Assembly: GCA_021793055.1 (NCBI GenBank)
Contig: JAJYTL010000038.1
Coordinates: forward strand, 1-15,566
Source of the DNA: Pseudomonadota bacterium
GTDB lineage: Bacteria > Pseudomonadota > Alphaproteobacteria > Ferrovibrionales > Ferrovibrionaceae
DNA: 15,566 bases
Direction of reading: 5' to 3'
The position numbers were made by a program, and so were the translations under genes. The stretch's first letter is position 1. Each line of letters starts with the position of its first letter. The notes below the pieces were generated by a model, which worked only from the letters and a program-made list of their open reading frames with translations, was not told the DNA's origin and made no database searches. Positions 6,671 to 14,161 of the stretch are shown here, piece by piece.

Positions 6671-7957
6671 TTACCCGCTGACCTTCCTTTTGCTTGCGAT
6701 GAGCCACGGCACCGGATCGACCGATGAATCGTTATGTCGCAGCTCTACATAGAGACGCGACTTTCCATTGCCGTTTCCGCCCATTTGCCCGACCGGTTCG
6801 CCGGCCACGAGCCACTGCCCGACGCTCGCGTCAATCCGGGCGAACCCTGCCATAAGAAGATGATATCCTTCCGCTTGCTTGATGATCAAGAGCAAGCCAT
6901 AACCGCGAAACGGCCCGGCGAACATCACCCGTCCGGCCCTCGGCGCCACGACCAGCGCGTCGGGAACCGTGGCGATGGTAACCCCTTTGGCGATCACCCC
7001 CAACGCGTTTTTCGCGCCGAAGCGCGCGACCACCCGGCCCTCGGCCGGTTGGCGCAGCCATCCGCCGGGCTGCGGCGCGGCGGGGGCGGGCAGGGCGGCG
7101 AGCCGGGCCTCCGCCGCCTTGGTCGCCGCCGCCGCTGCCGCCGCTTCGGCGGCGCCCGGCCGGTTCAGCTCGCGTTCGCGCTTCTCTTCGGCGGTGATTT
7201 TCTCGATCAGGGTTTGCAGGCTGGTCGCCTTGGCGGCGAGCTGCTCGAGACGCCGGTTCTCTCTCGTCCGCTCGGCCACGGTGCGGCGTTCGGCCGCGGC
7301 CTTGGCGGCGAGCAGCTGGCGCAAGTTGTTCCGGCTCTCGCCGAGTCGGTTGCGTTCGGCCAGGAGATCGGCCTGCTGGCGGGCGGATTCCGCCTTGAGC
7401 GCGGAAAACTCGGCAATCTCGGCGGCAAGTCGGTCGGCGCGCCGGTGCAGCTCGGGGATTAGCGCGCGCAGCAGCAGCGAGGCGCGGTAGGTGTGGGCGG
7501 CGCCCTCGGGGCTGACCAGGAGCGCGTCCGAGGGGATGCGGGCCAGCCGCGCCAAGGCGGTCAAGATCTGGCCGAGTTCGTGGCGGCGCGATTTCAGCCG
7601 CGCCCGCGCGTCCCGTTCCGCCGCGGCAAGACGCTGCACCCGCCGGCCGGCGAGATAAACGGCGGCCTCGGAGGCGGTGATCTGGCTGGCTAGGCGGACG
7701 GTCTTGGCGCGGATCTGCCCGATGTCGCGCGCCAGCGCCGCCGCCTGGTCGGTCAGCGCCTGGCGCTTGCTCTGGTGCTGCTGGATGGCCTTTTGCACCT
7801 GATTGAGCTGCGCTTTGGGTGCCGCGGTGCCGGATTCCGCTCTCGCCTCGGCGGCGAGCGCCGCGAGGAAAAGGCCGATCGCGGCGGCGACCAGGGCCTG
7901 CCGGCGCTGGCCGCCCCGCGCCGGACGGGAGTCGCGCGGCCGTTCAGGCCTGGGCAC
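6671..7957 (-). CDS. envC: EnvC-like murein hydrolase activator with degenerate LytM domain
   Basis: A periplasmic coiled-coil protein of the type that activates cell-wall amidases at the division site. The 428 residues hold a long basic n-region, a hydrophobic core (about 20-36) with likely cleavage after AEARA (residue 40), an Ala/Arg/Glu-rich coiled coil (about 45-265), an Ala-rich hinge, and a LytM (peptidase M23-like) fold (about 300-428). In active LytM enzymes the metal is held by HxxxD and HxH motifs; here the first site reads KGVTIATV and HLHFE becomes RLYVE (401-405), so it cannot bind zinc in the usual way and should be an activator, not a hydrolase. The start is GTG at 7957, 14 bp inside the gpmI end, with GGAAG three bases upstream; no ATG fits. 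ctpA follows without a gap. Confidence 0.9.
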   Translation of the reverse strand: MPRPERPRDSRPARGGQRRQALVAAAIGLFLAALAAEARAESGTAAPKAQLNQVQKAIQQHQSKRQALTDQAAALARDIGQIRAKTVRLASQITASEAAVYLAGRRVQRLAAAERDARARLKSRRHELGQILTALARLARIPSDALLVSPEGAAHTYRASLLLRALIPELHRRADRLAAEIAEFSALKAESARQQADLLAERNRLGESRNNLRQLLAAKAAAERRTVAERTRENRRLEQLAAKATSLQTLIEKITAEEKRERELNRPGAAEAAAAAAATKAAEARLAALPAPAAPQPGGWLRQPAEGRVVARFGAKNALGVIAKGVTIATVPDALVVAPRAGRVMFAGPFRGYGLLLIIKQAEGYHLLMAGFARIDASVGQWLVAGEPVGQMGGNGNGKSRLYVELRHNDSSVDPVPWLIASKRKVSG

Positions 7958-9542
7958 GCGCTTCCGGCCGGTGCGCCGCCGGCCGATCGACGATCAGCGA
8001 CTGGCCGGTCATCTCGGCCGGCTGCGGCAAGCCCAGCATTTCGAGAAGCGTCGGCGCCACGTCGGCGAGACGGCCGTCGCGAAGCGTGCGCGCGCTATCG
8101 CCCGCGGCCTTGGCGTCGACCACGATCACCGGCACCGGATTGAGGGTATGGGCGGTGTGCGGCTGATGGGTTTCCGGATCGGTCATCATTTCCGCGTTGC
8201 CGTGATCGGCGGTGATCAGCATCGCGCCGCCGACCTTTTCCAGCGCCTCGACGAGCCGCCCGATGCAGCGATCGACCGTCTCGACGGCGCGGATCGCGGC
8301 GGCGAGATCGCCGGTATGGCCGACCATGTCGGTATTGGCGTAATTGACGACGATGAAGTCGAAGCTCTCGGATGCGATCGCGGCGACCAGCTTGTCGGTC
8401 ACCTCGGGCGCCGACATTTCGGGCTGAAGGTCGTAGGTCCGGACCTTCGGCGAAGGCACCAGAATGCGGGTTTCGTTGGCGAATTCCCGCTCCTCGCCGC
8501 CGTTGAAGAAAAACGTCACATGCGCGTATTTCTCGGTCTCGGCGATGCGGAGCTGGCGCAATCCGGCCTCGGCGACGACCTCGCCCATGACATGGGTCAG
8601 CGGCTGCGGCGGGAACAGCGCCGGCAGGAAGCGGCTCAGCGCGCTGGAATATTCGCTCATGCCGAGCGCTGCGGCGAAGTCGACCCGGCGCGGTCGCGGG
8701 AAGTCGGCGAAATCCGGATCGAGCAGCGCACCCAAAATCTCGCGCACCCGGTCGGCGCGGAAATTCGCCATCAAAAGACCGTCGCCGTCCGCCATCCCGC
8801 GGTAATCGCCGATCGCGGTCGGCAGCACGAATTCGTCGCCAGTCTCCGCCGCATAGCTCTTGGCCAGCGCCGCGAAGGGATCCGCCGCCCGCTCGCCGCC
8901 GCCGGTGGCCAGCGTCGCGTAGGCTTGCGCCACCCGGTCCCACCGCTTGTCGCGGTCCATCGCGTAGTACCGGCCGCAAAGCGTGGCGAGGCGGATTTCC
9001 GGCTTGTCCGCGACATCGGCGAGGAACTTGCGGAGATAGCCTTCGGCGCTGCGCGGCGGCGTGTCGCGGCCATCGAGGAAGGCATGCACCCGGACCGCGA
9101 TGCCGTGCTCGGCGAGCAGCCGCGCCAGCGCCGCCATGTGGTCCTGGTGTGAATGGACGCCGCCCGGCGACAACAGGCCCATGAGGTGGGCGCCGCCGCC
9201 GCTCGCCTTGAGCTTGTCGATGAACGCGAGGAAGTTCGCGTCGCGGCCGACCGCGCCTTCGGCCAGCGCCTGGTCGATGCGCGGCAGGTCCTGCAACACT
9301 ACCCGGCCGGCGCCGAGATTCATGTGCCCGACTTCGGAATTCCCCATCTGACCCTTGGGCAGGCCGACATAGAGCTCGGACGCTTCCAGGTGGGCGACCG
9401 GCGAGCGGGCTCGCAAGCGGTCGAGATTCGGCGTCCTGGCCTGGGCGATGGCGTTGGCGGTAGCTTCGCGGCGCTCGCCCCATCCGTCGAGAATGCAAAG
9501 CACGACGGGGCGCTGGCGGGGCACGAAAGCTGTCTTCGGCAT
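7944..9542 (-). CDS. gpmI: 2,3-bisphosphoglycerate-independent phosphoglycerate mutase
   Basis: Interconverts 3- and 2-phosphoglycerate in glycolysis and gluconeogenesis, in the cytoplasm, using two Mn ions and a phosphoserine intermediate. The 532 residues are slightly longer than usual (about 510). Alkaline-phosphatase-fold motifs are complete: LDGWG with metal ligand Asp19, MGNSEVGHMNLGAGR with catalytic Ser69, VHSHQDH (129-135), FLDGRD (155-160), RADR (262-265), EKYAHVTFFFNGG (337-349), NTDMVGHTG (403-411) and TADHGNAE (444-451). The frame is open upstream to 9821 inside prmC, but the ATG at 9542 gives the right N-terminus. It starts 7 bp after the prmC stop and lacks a clear ribosome binding site; a promoter-like pair sits immediately upstream. 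The 3' end overlaps the envC-like gene by 14 bp. Confidence 0.98.
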   Translation of the reverse strand: MPKTAFVPRQRPVVLCILDGWGERREATANAIAQARTPNLDRLRARSPVAHLEASELYVGLPKGQMGNSEVGHMNLGAGRVVLQDLPRIDQALAEGAVGRDANFLAFIDKLKASGGGAHLMGLLSPGGVHSHQDHMAALARLLAEHGIAVRVHAFLDGRDTPPRSAEGYLRKFLADVADKPEIRLATLCGRYYAMDRDKRWDRVAQAYATLATGGGERAADPFAALAKSYAAETGDEFVLPTAIGDYRGMADGDGLLMANFRADRVREILGALLDPDFADFPRPRRVDFAAALGMSEYSSALSRFLPALFPPQPLTHVMGEVVAEAGLRQLRIAETEKYAHVTFFFNGGEEREFANETRILVPSPKVRTYDLQPEMSAPEVTDKLVAAIASESFDFIVVNYANTDMVGHTGDLAAAIRAVETVDRCIGRLVEALEKVGGAMLITADHGNAEMMTDPETHQPHTAHTLNPVPVIVVDAKAAGDSARTLRDGRLADVAPTLLEMLGLPQPAEMTGQSLIVDRPAAHRPEARAQA

Positions 9543-9548
9543 GGCCCG

Positions 9549-9577
9549 TTTATATCGGAACTCGGCCCGATTGTTGA
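9549..9577 (-). promoter_or_regulatory. Possible promoter for gpmI, placing the transcript start at the ATG
   Basis: On the minus strand TCAACA (9577-9572) lies exactly 17 bp before TATAAA (9554-9549), giving 4/6 and 5/6 matches to the sigma-70 consensus. The gpmI ATG begins only six bases after the -10 box, so a start site at normal distance would give a leaderless or nearly leaderless mRNA. This fits the absence of a Shine-Dalgarno sequence, but the pair may be chance, because the TATAAA includes the prmC stop codon. Confidence 0.35.
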
Positions 9578-10500
9578 GCGATTTGCGGGCCGGCCCCTGT
9601 CTTCGCCGCCTCGGCCGCGTGGCCGAACACGAGACAGCGCTCGATGCCGCCGAGATCGGCCGCTCGGTCCCTGGCTTCGAGCCCGGCGGCGGCGAACAGC
9701 GCCCGCACCACATCGCCCTGGCCTTGGCCGATCTCGACCGCGGCGAAACCCTCGGCGCCGAGCAGGCGGGCGATCTCGGGGGCCAGGCGCCGGTAGGCGT
9801 CGAGCCCGTCGATGCCGCCATCGAGGGCGAGATGGGGCTCGAAGTCCTTGACCTCGGGCGCCGTCTCGTCGATTTCGCGCCGCGTCAGATAGGGCGGATT
9901 GGCGACAATGATGTCGAAGCGGCCGGCAAGGCCGTCGCCCCAATCGCCGGCCTCGAACCGGCAGCGCCCGGCGAGGCCGAGCGCCGCCGCGTTGCCGGCG
10001 GCGACCGCCACGGCGTCGCCGCTGCGGTCGCGGCCGAGGCCGGTCGCGTTCGGAAGTTCGTGCAACAGCGCTAGGATCAGGCAACCCGAGCCGGTGCCGA
10101 GATCGAGCAGCGACAGCGCCGCGGCGCGATCCACGATCCGCCGCAGCACGGTTTCGACCAGGGTCTCGCTGTCGGGGCGGGGATCGAGCACCGCCGGACC
10201 GACGGCGAAATCGAGGCTCCAGAATTCCCGCCGGCCAAGCAGGTGGGAGACCGGCTCGCGCCGTGCGCGGCGCGCGATCAGCGCCGCGAAGGCGGTCGCC
10301 TCGGCGGCGGTCAAGGACCGCGCCGCGTCGATCGGAAGCCGCTCGCGGCGGGTCTGGAGTGCATGCGCGAGAAGCAGTTCGGCGTCGAGCCGGGGCGTCG
10401 CGACGCCGGCAGCGCGGAGCCGTTCCGCCGCGTCGCGCAGGCGATCGTGGAGCTCCGCTCCGAGTGGCGCTGCCGCCGGCGCTCTTGGCGCCGCGGTCAT
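9550..10500 (-). CDS. prmC: Peptide chain release factor N5-glutamine methyltransferase
   Basis: PrmC uses S-adenosylmethionine to methylate the Gln of the GGQ motif in release factors, which speeds peptide release. The 316 residues show the N-terminal helical substrate-binding domain (about 15-90), the conserved REFWSLDF (91-98) and DPRPDSETLVE (106-116), the SAM-binding DLGTGSGCL (133-141) with the following acidic residue Asp158, and the signature NPPY (201-204) that holds the target Gln side chain. FEPHLALDGGIDGLDAYR (220-237) is also typical. The C-terminal 30 residues look like a nonconserved tail. The ATG overlaps the prfA stop as ATGA, so enzyme and substrate are translationally coupled. 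Confidence 0.97.
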   Translation of the reverse strand: MTAAPRAPAAAPLGAELHDRLRDAAERLRAAGVATPRLDAELLLAHALQTRRERLPIDAARSLTAAEATAFAALIARRARREPVSHLLGRREFWSLDFAVGPAVLDPRPDSETLVETVLRRIVDRAAALSLLDLGTGSGCLILALLHELPNATGLGRDRSGDAVAVAAGNAAALGLAGRCRFEAGDWGDGLAGRFDIIVANPPYLTRREIDETAPEVKDFEPHLALDGGIDGLDAYRRLAPEIARLLGAEGFAAVEIGQGQGDVVRALFAAAGLEARDRAADLGGIERCLVFGHAAEAAKTGAGPQIAQQSGRVPI

Positions 10501-11576
10501 GCGTCCTCGCCCATCTCGGCCAGGCGGTTGATCTGATCCTCGGCGACCAGGGCCTCGATGACCTCGTCCAGCGCCTCGCCCGTCAGCACCTTGTCGAGCT
10601 TGTAGAGCGTGAGGTTGATGCGGTGGTCGGTGACGCGGCCTTGCGGGAAGTTGTAGGTGCGGATGCGTTCCGAGCGGTCGCCCGAGCCGACCTGGCCCTT
10701 GCGCGCCGCCGCGCGCTCCGCATCGGTCTCCATACGCTCGCGCTCGTAAAGCCGGGCGCGCAGCACCTTCATCGCCTTGGCCTTGTTCTTGTGCTGCGAC
10801 TTTTCGTCCTGCTGCTGCACCACGAGGCCGGTCGGCAGATGGGTGATGCGGACGGCGCTGTCGGTGGTGTTGACCGATTGGCCGCCGGGCCCGGACGAGC
10901 GGAAGATGTCGATGCGGAGATCTTTCTCGTCGATCTTGATCTCGATCTCCTCGGGTTCCGGCAACACCGCGACGGTCGCCGCCGAGGTGTGGATGCGGCC
11001 CTGCGCTTCGGTAACCGGCACGCGCTGCACGCGATGCACGCCGCTCTCGAATTTGAGGCGGGCGAAAACTCCGGCGCCCGAGATCGCGGCCGTCGCCTCC
11101 TTGTAGCCGCCGATGCCGGTCTCCGCGATGCCGAGTACCTCGAAGCGCCAGCGGTGCAATTCGGCATAGCGCTGATACATGTTGTAGAGCTCGGCCGCGA
11201 ACAGCGCCGCCTCATCGCCGCCGGTGCCGGCTCGCACCTCGAGGATGGCGCTGCGGTCGTCGGCGACGTCCTTCGGCAGCAGCAGGATCGCGATTTGCCG
11301 TTCCGCGCTTTCGTGGCGCGCCTTGAGCGCCGGCAATTCCTCGATCGCGAGCGCGCGAAGCTCGGGGTCGCCGCCTTCCTCGATCTGTTCGAGATCGGCG
11401 ATTTCCCGTTCGAGCTTGCGGTAGCCCTCGATCGCCGCGACCATGGGGGCGAGCTCGGAATATTCCTTGGCAAGCGCGGCAAAGGCCTCGGCGCCGAGCT
11501 TGCCGGGGTCGGCGAGCGCGGCTTCGAGGGTCGCGCGGCGCGCCAACATCTTGTCGAGCTTGGCGGCTGGCAGCAT
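10497..11576 (-). CDS. prfA: Peptide chain release factor 1
   Basis: RF1 ends translation at UAA and UAG codons on the ribosome. The 359 residues match the family. The codon-reading tripeptide is PVT (187-189), the RF1 form of PxT, which separates it from RF2 with SPF. The GGQ motif (231-233, within SSGPGGQSVNTTDSAV) catalyses peptidyl-tRNA hydrolysis; Gln233 is the expected PrmC target. Also conserved are RAGTGGDEA (115-123) and ESGVHRVQRVP (177-187). The ATG lies 3 bp after the hisS stop without an obvious ribosome binding site, so reinitiation after hisS is likely. The 3' end overlaps prmC by four bases. No frameshift or missing residue is seen. Confidence 0.98.
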   Translation of the reverse strand: MLPAAKLDKMLARRATLEAALADPGKLGAEAFAALAKEYSELAPMVAAIEGYRKLEREIADLEQIEEGGDPELRALAIEELPALKARHESAERQIAILLLPKDVADDRSAILEVRAGTGGDEAALFAAELYNMYQRYAELHRWRFEVLGIAETGIGGYKEATAAISGAGVFARLKFESGVHRVQRVPVTEAQGRIHTSAATVAVLPEPEEIEIKIDEKDLRIDIFRSSGPGGQSVNTTDSAVRITHLPTGLVVQQQDEKSQHKNKAKAMKVLRARLYERERMETDAERAAARKGQVGSGDRSERIRTYNFPQGRVTDHRINLTLYKLDKVLTGEALDEVIEALVAEDQINRLAEMGEDA

Positions 11577-11579
11577 GGC

Positions 11580-12824
11580 TCAACCGTGCGCGCCGAGCCG
11601 GGCGGCGAGGCGGTCCAAGGGCACCTCTTCCTGCGCGCCGCTGTCGAGATCGCGCACCGTCGCGCTGCCGCGCGCCAGTTCGTCGTCGCCGATGAGGACC
11701 GCATAGGCGGCGTTGAGCTTGGCCGCCCGCTTCATGCGCTTGCCCGGATTGCCGCGGTAGGACCAGTCGACGATCAGCCCCGCCTGGCGCAGCCGCCGCG
11801 CCAGGCCGAGCGCCGTCGTCTCGGCCGCGGCACCGACCGGCACCAGCGCGATTGGCCGCGGCGCCGGCGGCGGATCGCCCATCAGCAGCGCCAGCCGCTC
11901 GATTCCGCCGGCCCAGCCGATGGCCGGCGTCTGCGGCCCGCCCAGTTCGGCGATCAGCCCGTCGTAACGGCCGCCGGCGACCACGGCGCCCTGCGCGCCC
12001 AGCGCCTCGGTCACGAACTCGAAGGCCGTATGGGTGTAATAGTCGAGACCGCGCACGAGATGGGCGTTGATCTCGAAGGGGATGCGGAGCCGGGCGAGGC
12101 GCTCTTGCACCGCCTGGAAGAAGTCCGCCGCGGCCGGCGTCAAGTGATCGGCGAGAAGCGGCGCGCCGCCGACGATCTCGCGGTCCACCGGGTCCTTGGA
12201 ATCGAGGATGCGGAGCGGATTGGTTTCGAGCCGCCGGCGGCTGTCCTCGGAAAGGTCGCCGCGAAACGCCTGCAGGTAATCGAGCAGGATCGTGCGATAG
12301 GCGGCGCGGCTCTCGGCATCGCCGAGGGTGTTGATTTCGAGCCGGCATTTCTCCGCGACGCCGAGCGCCGCCAGAATGTCGAAGGCGAGCGCGATGACCT
12401 CGGCGTCGGCTTCCGGCTCGCCGGCGCCGATCAGTTCGAGGTCGATCTGGTGGAACTGGCGCTGGCGGCCCTTCTGCGGCCGCTCGTAGCGGAACATCGG
12501 CCCGGCGGCGAAAGCCTTGAAGGGAAGCGCCTGGGTGAGCCCGTTCGAGATCACGGCGCGGCAGATGCCGGCGGTGTATTCCGGGCGCAGCGTGATCGAC
12601 TCGCCGGCCTTGTCGGTGAAGCTGTACATCTCTTTCGAGACCACGTCCGAGGTCTCGCCCATGCTGCGGGCGAAGATGTCGGTGAACTCGAAAATCGGCG
12701 TCGCGACCTCGTGGAATCCATAGGTCTCGGCGACCCGACGCGCGGTCTCGACGACGTGGCGATGGCCGCGATGCGCTTCGGGCAAAAGGTCGCGCGTGCC
12801 GCGCACCGGCTGAAAGCTCGACAC
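11580..12824 (-). CDS. hisS: Histidyl-tRNA synthetase, standard bacterial type
   Basis: Class II synthetase that charges tRNA-His. The 414 residues carry motif 1 region GTRD (9-12), motif 2 RYERPQKGRQRQFHQ (112-126), the HisA signature LVRGLDYYT (256-264), HisB AGGRYDGL (283-290), motif 3 GWAGGIERL (303-311), and a C-terminal anticodon-binding domain (about 320-414). Motif 2 has the ordinary bacterial form, which contacts the extra G-1 of tRNA-His, unlike the altered form known from several alphaproteobacterial orders. The start is GTG at 12824; the codon is supported by GGAG seven bases upstream and by the usual short N-terminus before GTRD. It follows ispG by 26 bp and precedes prfA by 3 bp. 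Confidence 0.97.
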   Translation of the reverse strand: MSSFQPVRGTRDLLPEAHRGHRHVVETARRVAETYGFHEVATPIFEFTDIFARSMGETSDVVSKEMYSFTDKAGESITLRPEYTAGICRAVISNGLTQALPFKAFAAGPMFRYERPQKGRQRQFHQIDLELIGAGEPEADAEVIALAFDILAALGVAEKCRLEINTLGDAESRAAYRTILLDYLQAFRGDLSEDSRRRLETNPLRILDSKDPVDREIVGGAPLLADHLTPAAADFFQAVQERLARLRIPFEINAHLVRGLDYYTHTAFEFVTEALGAQGAVVAGGRYDGLIAELGGPQTPAIGWAGGIERLALLMGDPPPAPRPIALVPVGAAAETTALGLARRLRQAGLIVDWSYRGNPGKRMKRAAKLNAAYAVLIGDDELARGSATVRDLDSGAQEEVPLDRLAARLGAHG

Positions 12825-12850
12825 AGGATTGCTCCGGTTTGGAATCGACG

Positions 12851-13975
12851 TTACGAGGCGACCGCCTCGAGTTTCGGCGTGGCTTGCTCGATCTCGGCCG
12901 CCTTGGCTTCCACCAGCGCGACGATATGGTCGACGAGTCGCGCGTCGTCGATCTTATGGTCGGTGACGCCGTTGAGATAGACCATGTGATTGCCGTTGCC
13001 GCCGCCGGTGAGGCCGATATCGGTCTCGCGCGCCTCGCCCGGGCCGTTGACGACGCAGCCGATGATCGAGAGCGTGAGCGGCGTCTGGATATGCTGCAGG
13101 CGCTCCTCCAGCACCTCGACGGTCTTGATCACCTGGAAGGCCTGGCGGGCGCAGGACGGGCACGAGACGATGGAGACGCCGCGGCGGCGCAGCCCGAGCG
13201 ACTTCAGCATCTCGAAGCCGACCTTGACCTCTTCCACCGGGTCGGCCGACAGCGACACGCGAATGGTATCGCCGATGCCGGCCCACAGCAGCGAGCCCAT
13301 GCCGATGGCGGATTTCACCGTGCCGCCGCGCAAGCCGCCGGCCTCGGTGATGCCGAGATGAAGCGGGTAGTCGCAGGCCTCGGCCAAGCCGTGATAGGCG
13401 GCGACGGCGAGGAAGACGTCGGAGGCCTTGACCGAAATCTTGAAGTCGAAGAAATCGTTGTCCTCGAGGATGCGGGCGTGGTTGAGCGCGCTCTCGACCA
13501 TCGCTTCCGGGCACGGCTCGCCGTATTTGTCGAGCAGGTCGCGCTCCAGCGAGCCGGCGTTGACGCCGATCCGCATCGACAGGCCGTGGTCCTTGGCCGC
13601 CTTCACCACTTCGCGCACCCGCTCGGCCGAACCGATATTGCCGGGGTTGATGCGCAGGCACGCGGCGCCGGCCTCGGCCGCCTCGATGGCGCGCTTATAA
13701 TGGAAATGGATGTCGGCCACGATCGGGATCGAGACTTGGCGCACGATCTCCTTCAGGCCGGCGGTCGATTCCGGGTCCGGGCAGGAGACGCGGACGATAT
13801 CGGCGCCGGCCGCTTCGGCCTCCTTGATCTGGGCCACCGTCGCCGCGACGTCCCGGGTCAGCGTATTGGTCATCGTCTGCACGCTGATCGGGGCATCGCC
13901 GCCGACCGCCACCGGGCCGACGTGGATCTGCCGGCAGCGACGGCGCTGGATTTCCCGGTAGGGGCGTATGGTCAT
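12851..13975 (-). CDS. ispG: 4-hydroxy-3-methylbut-2-en-1-yl diphosphate synthase (MEP pathway)
   Basis: IspG (GcpE) converts methylerythritol cyclodiphosphate to HMBPP using a 4Fe-4S cluster, the penultimate step of isoprenoid synthesis. The 374 residues show the barrel core (QTMTNTLT, VRVSCPD, IVADIHFHYKRAI, RINPGNIG, RIGVNAGSLE) and the cluster ligands Cys272 and Cys275 (SCPSCAR), Cys307 (GCVVNGPGEA) and Glu314, in line with Cys270/273/305 and Glu312 of E. coli. The frame is open to an ATG at 14146, which would add 57 low-complexity residues; I prefer the ATG at 13975 because MTIRPYREIQRRRCRQIHVG is the usual N-terminus. The ribosome binding site there is weak (AAAGAG). It lies 26 bp before hisS and 186 bp after rodZ. 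Confidence 0.97.
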   Translation of the reverse strand: MTIRPYREIQRRRCRQIHVGPVAVGGDAPISVQTMTNTLTRDVAATVAQIKEAEAAGADIVRVSCPDPESTAGLKEIVRQVSIPIVADIHFHYKRAIEAAEAGAACLRINPGNIGSAERVREVVKAAKDHGLSMRIGVNAGSLERDLLDKYGEPCPEAMVESALNHARILEDNDFFDFKISVKASDVFLAVAAYHGLAEACDYPLHLGITEAGGLRGGTVKSAIGMGSLLWAGIGDTIRVSLSADPVEEVKVGFEMLKSLGLRRRGVSIVSCPSCARQAFQVIKTVEVLEERLQHIQTPLTLSIIGCVVNGPGEARETDIGLTGGGNGNHMVYLNGVTDHKIDDARLVDHIVALVEAKAAEIEQATPKLEAVAS

Positions 13976-14161
13976 GAGGTTGCTCTTTGGCTGTACCGCG
14001 GCCCCGCCGGGGGCCGGATGGGGTCTAAAATGGCGCGTTGCGGCCGCAAGATCAAGCGCGCCGCGGTCTGAAATCGGGCCGTCCGGCGCCGGTGCGGCAA
14101 AGAGCAGCGGCTTGTCGCCGGGCCTCGCGACCGGGCGCGGTGACACGCGATCGAGCGAAAT
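13976..14161 (-). promoter_or_regulatory. ispG leader region with hairpin and palindrome
   Basis: The 186 bp between rodZ and ispG are the longest gap in the window. They contain a 7-bp stem with a four-base loop (13999-14016, GGCCCC/GGGGCC core) about 25 bases before the ispG ATG, and a perfect 12-bp palindrome TTGCGGCCGCAA (14038-14049). On the minus strand TTGATC directly precedes the palindrome and ATTTTA follows it, 18 bp apart, a weak sigma-70-like pair that would place the palindrome in the spacer. Function is not shown; both elements may be chance in GC-rich DNA. The hairpin has no T-run, so it is not a standard terminator for rodZ. Confidence 0.35.

Noticed and set aside
9543..9821. 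gpmI starting upstream at 9821 (625 residues)
   Set aside because: The added region lies wholly in prmC coding sequence in another frame and resembles no phosphoglycerate mutase; the ATG at 9542 fits.
10263..12980. An open reading frame of 905 codons on the plus strand opposite prmC, prfA and hisS
   Set aside because: Same artefact of high GC: stop codons are rare on the complementary strand of GC-rich genes. The real genes on the minus strand have full motifs.
13976..14146. ispG starting at the ATG at 14146 (431 residues)
   Set aside because: The extra 57 residues are Pro/Ala-rich without family counterpart, and the ATG at 13975 gives the typical N-terminus. Kept only as a question in the findings.
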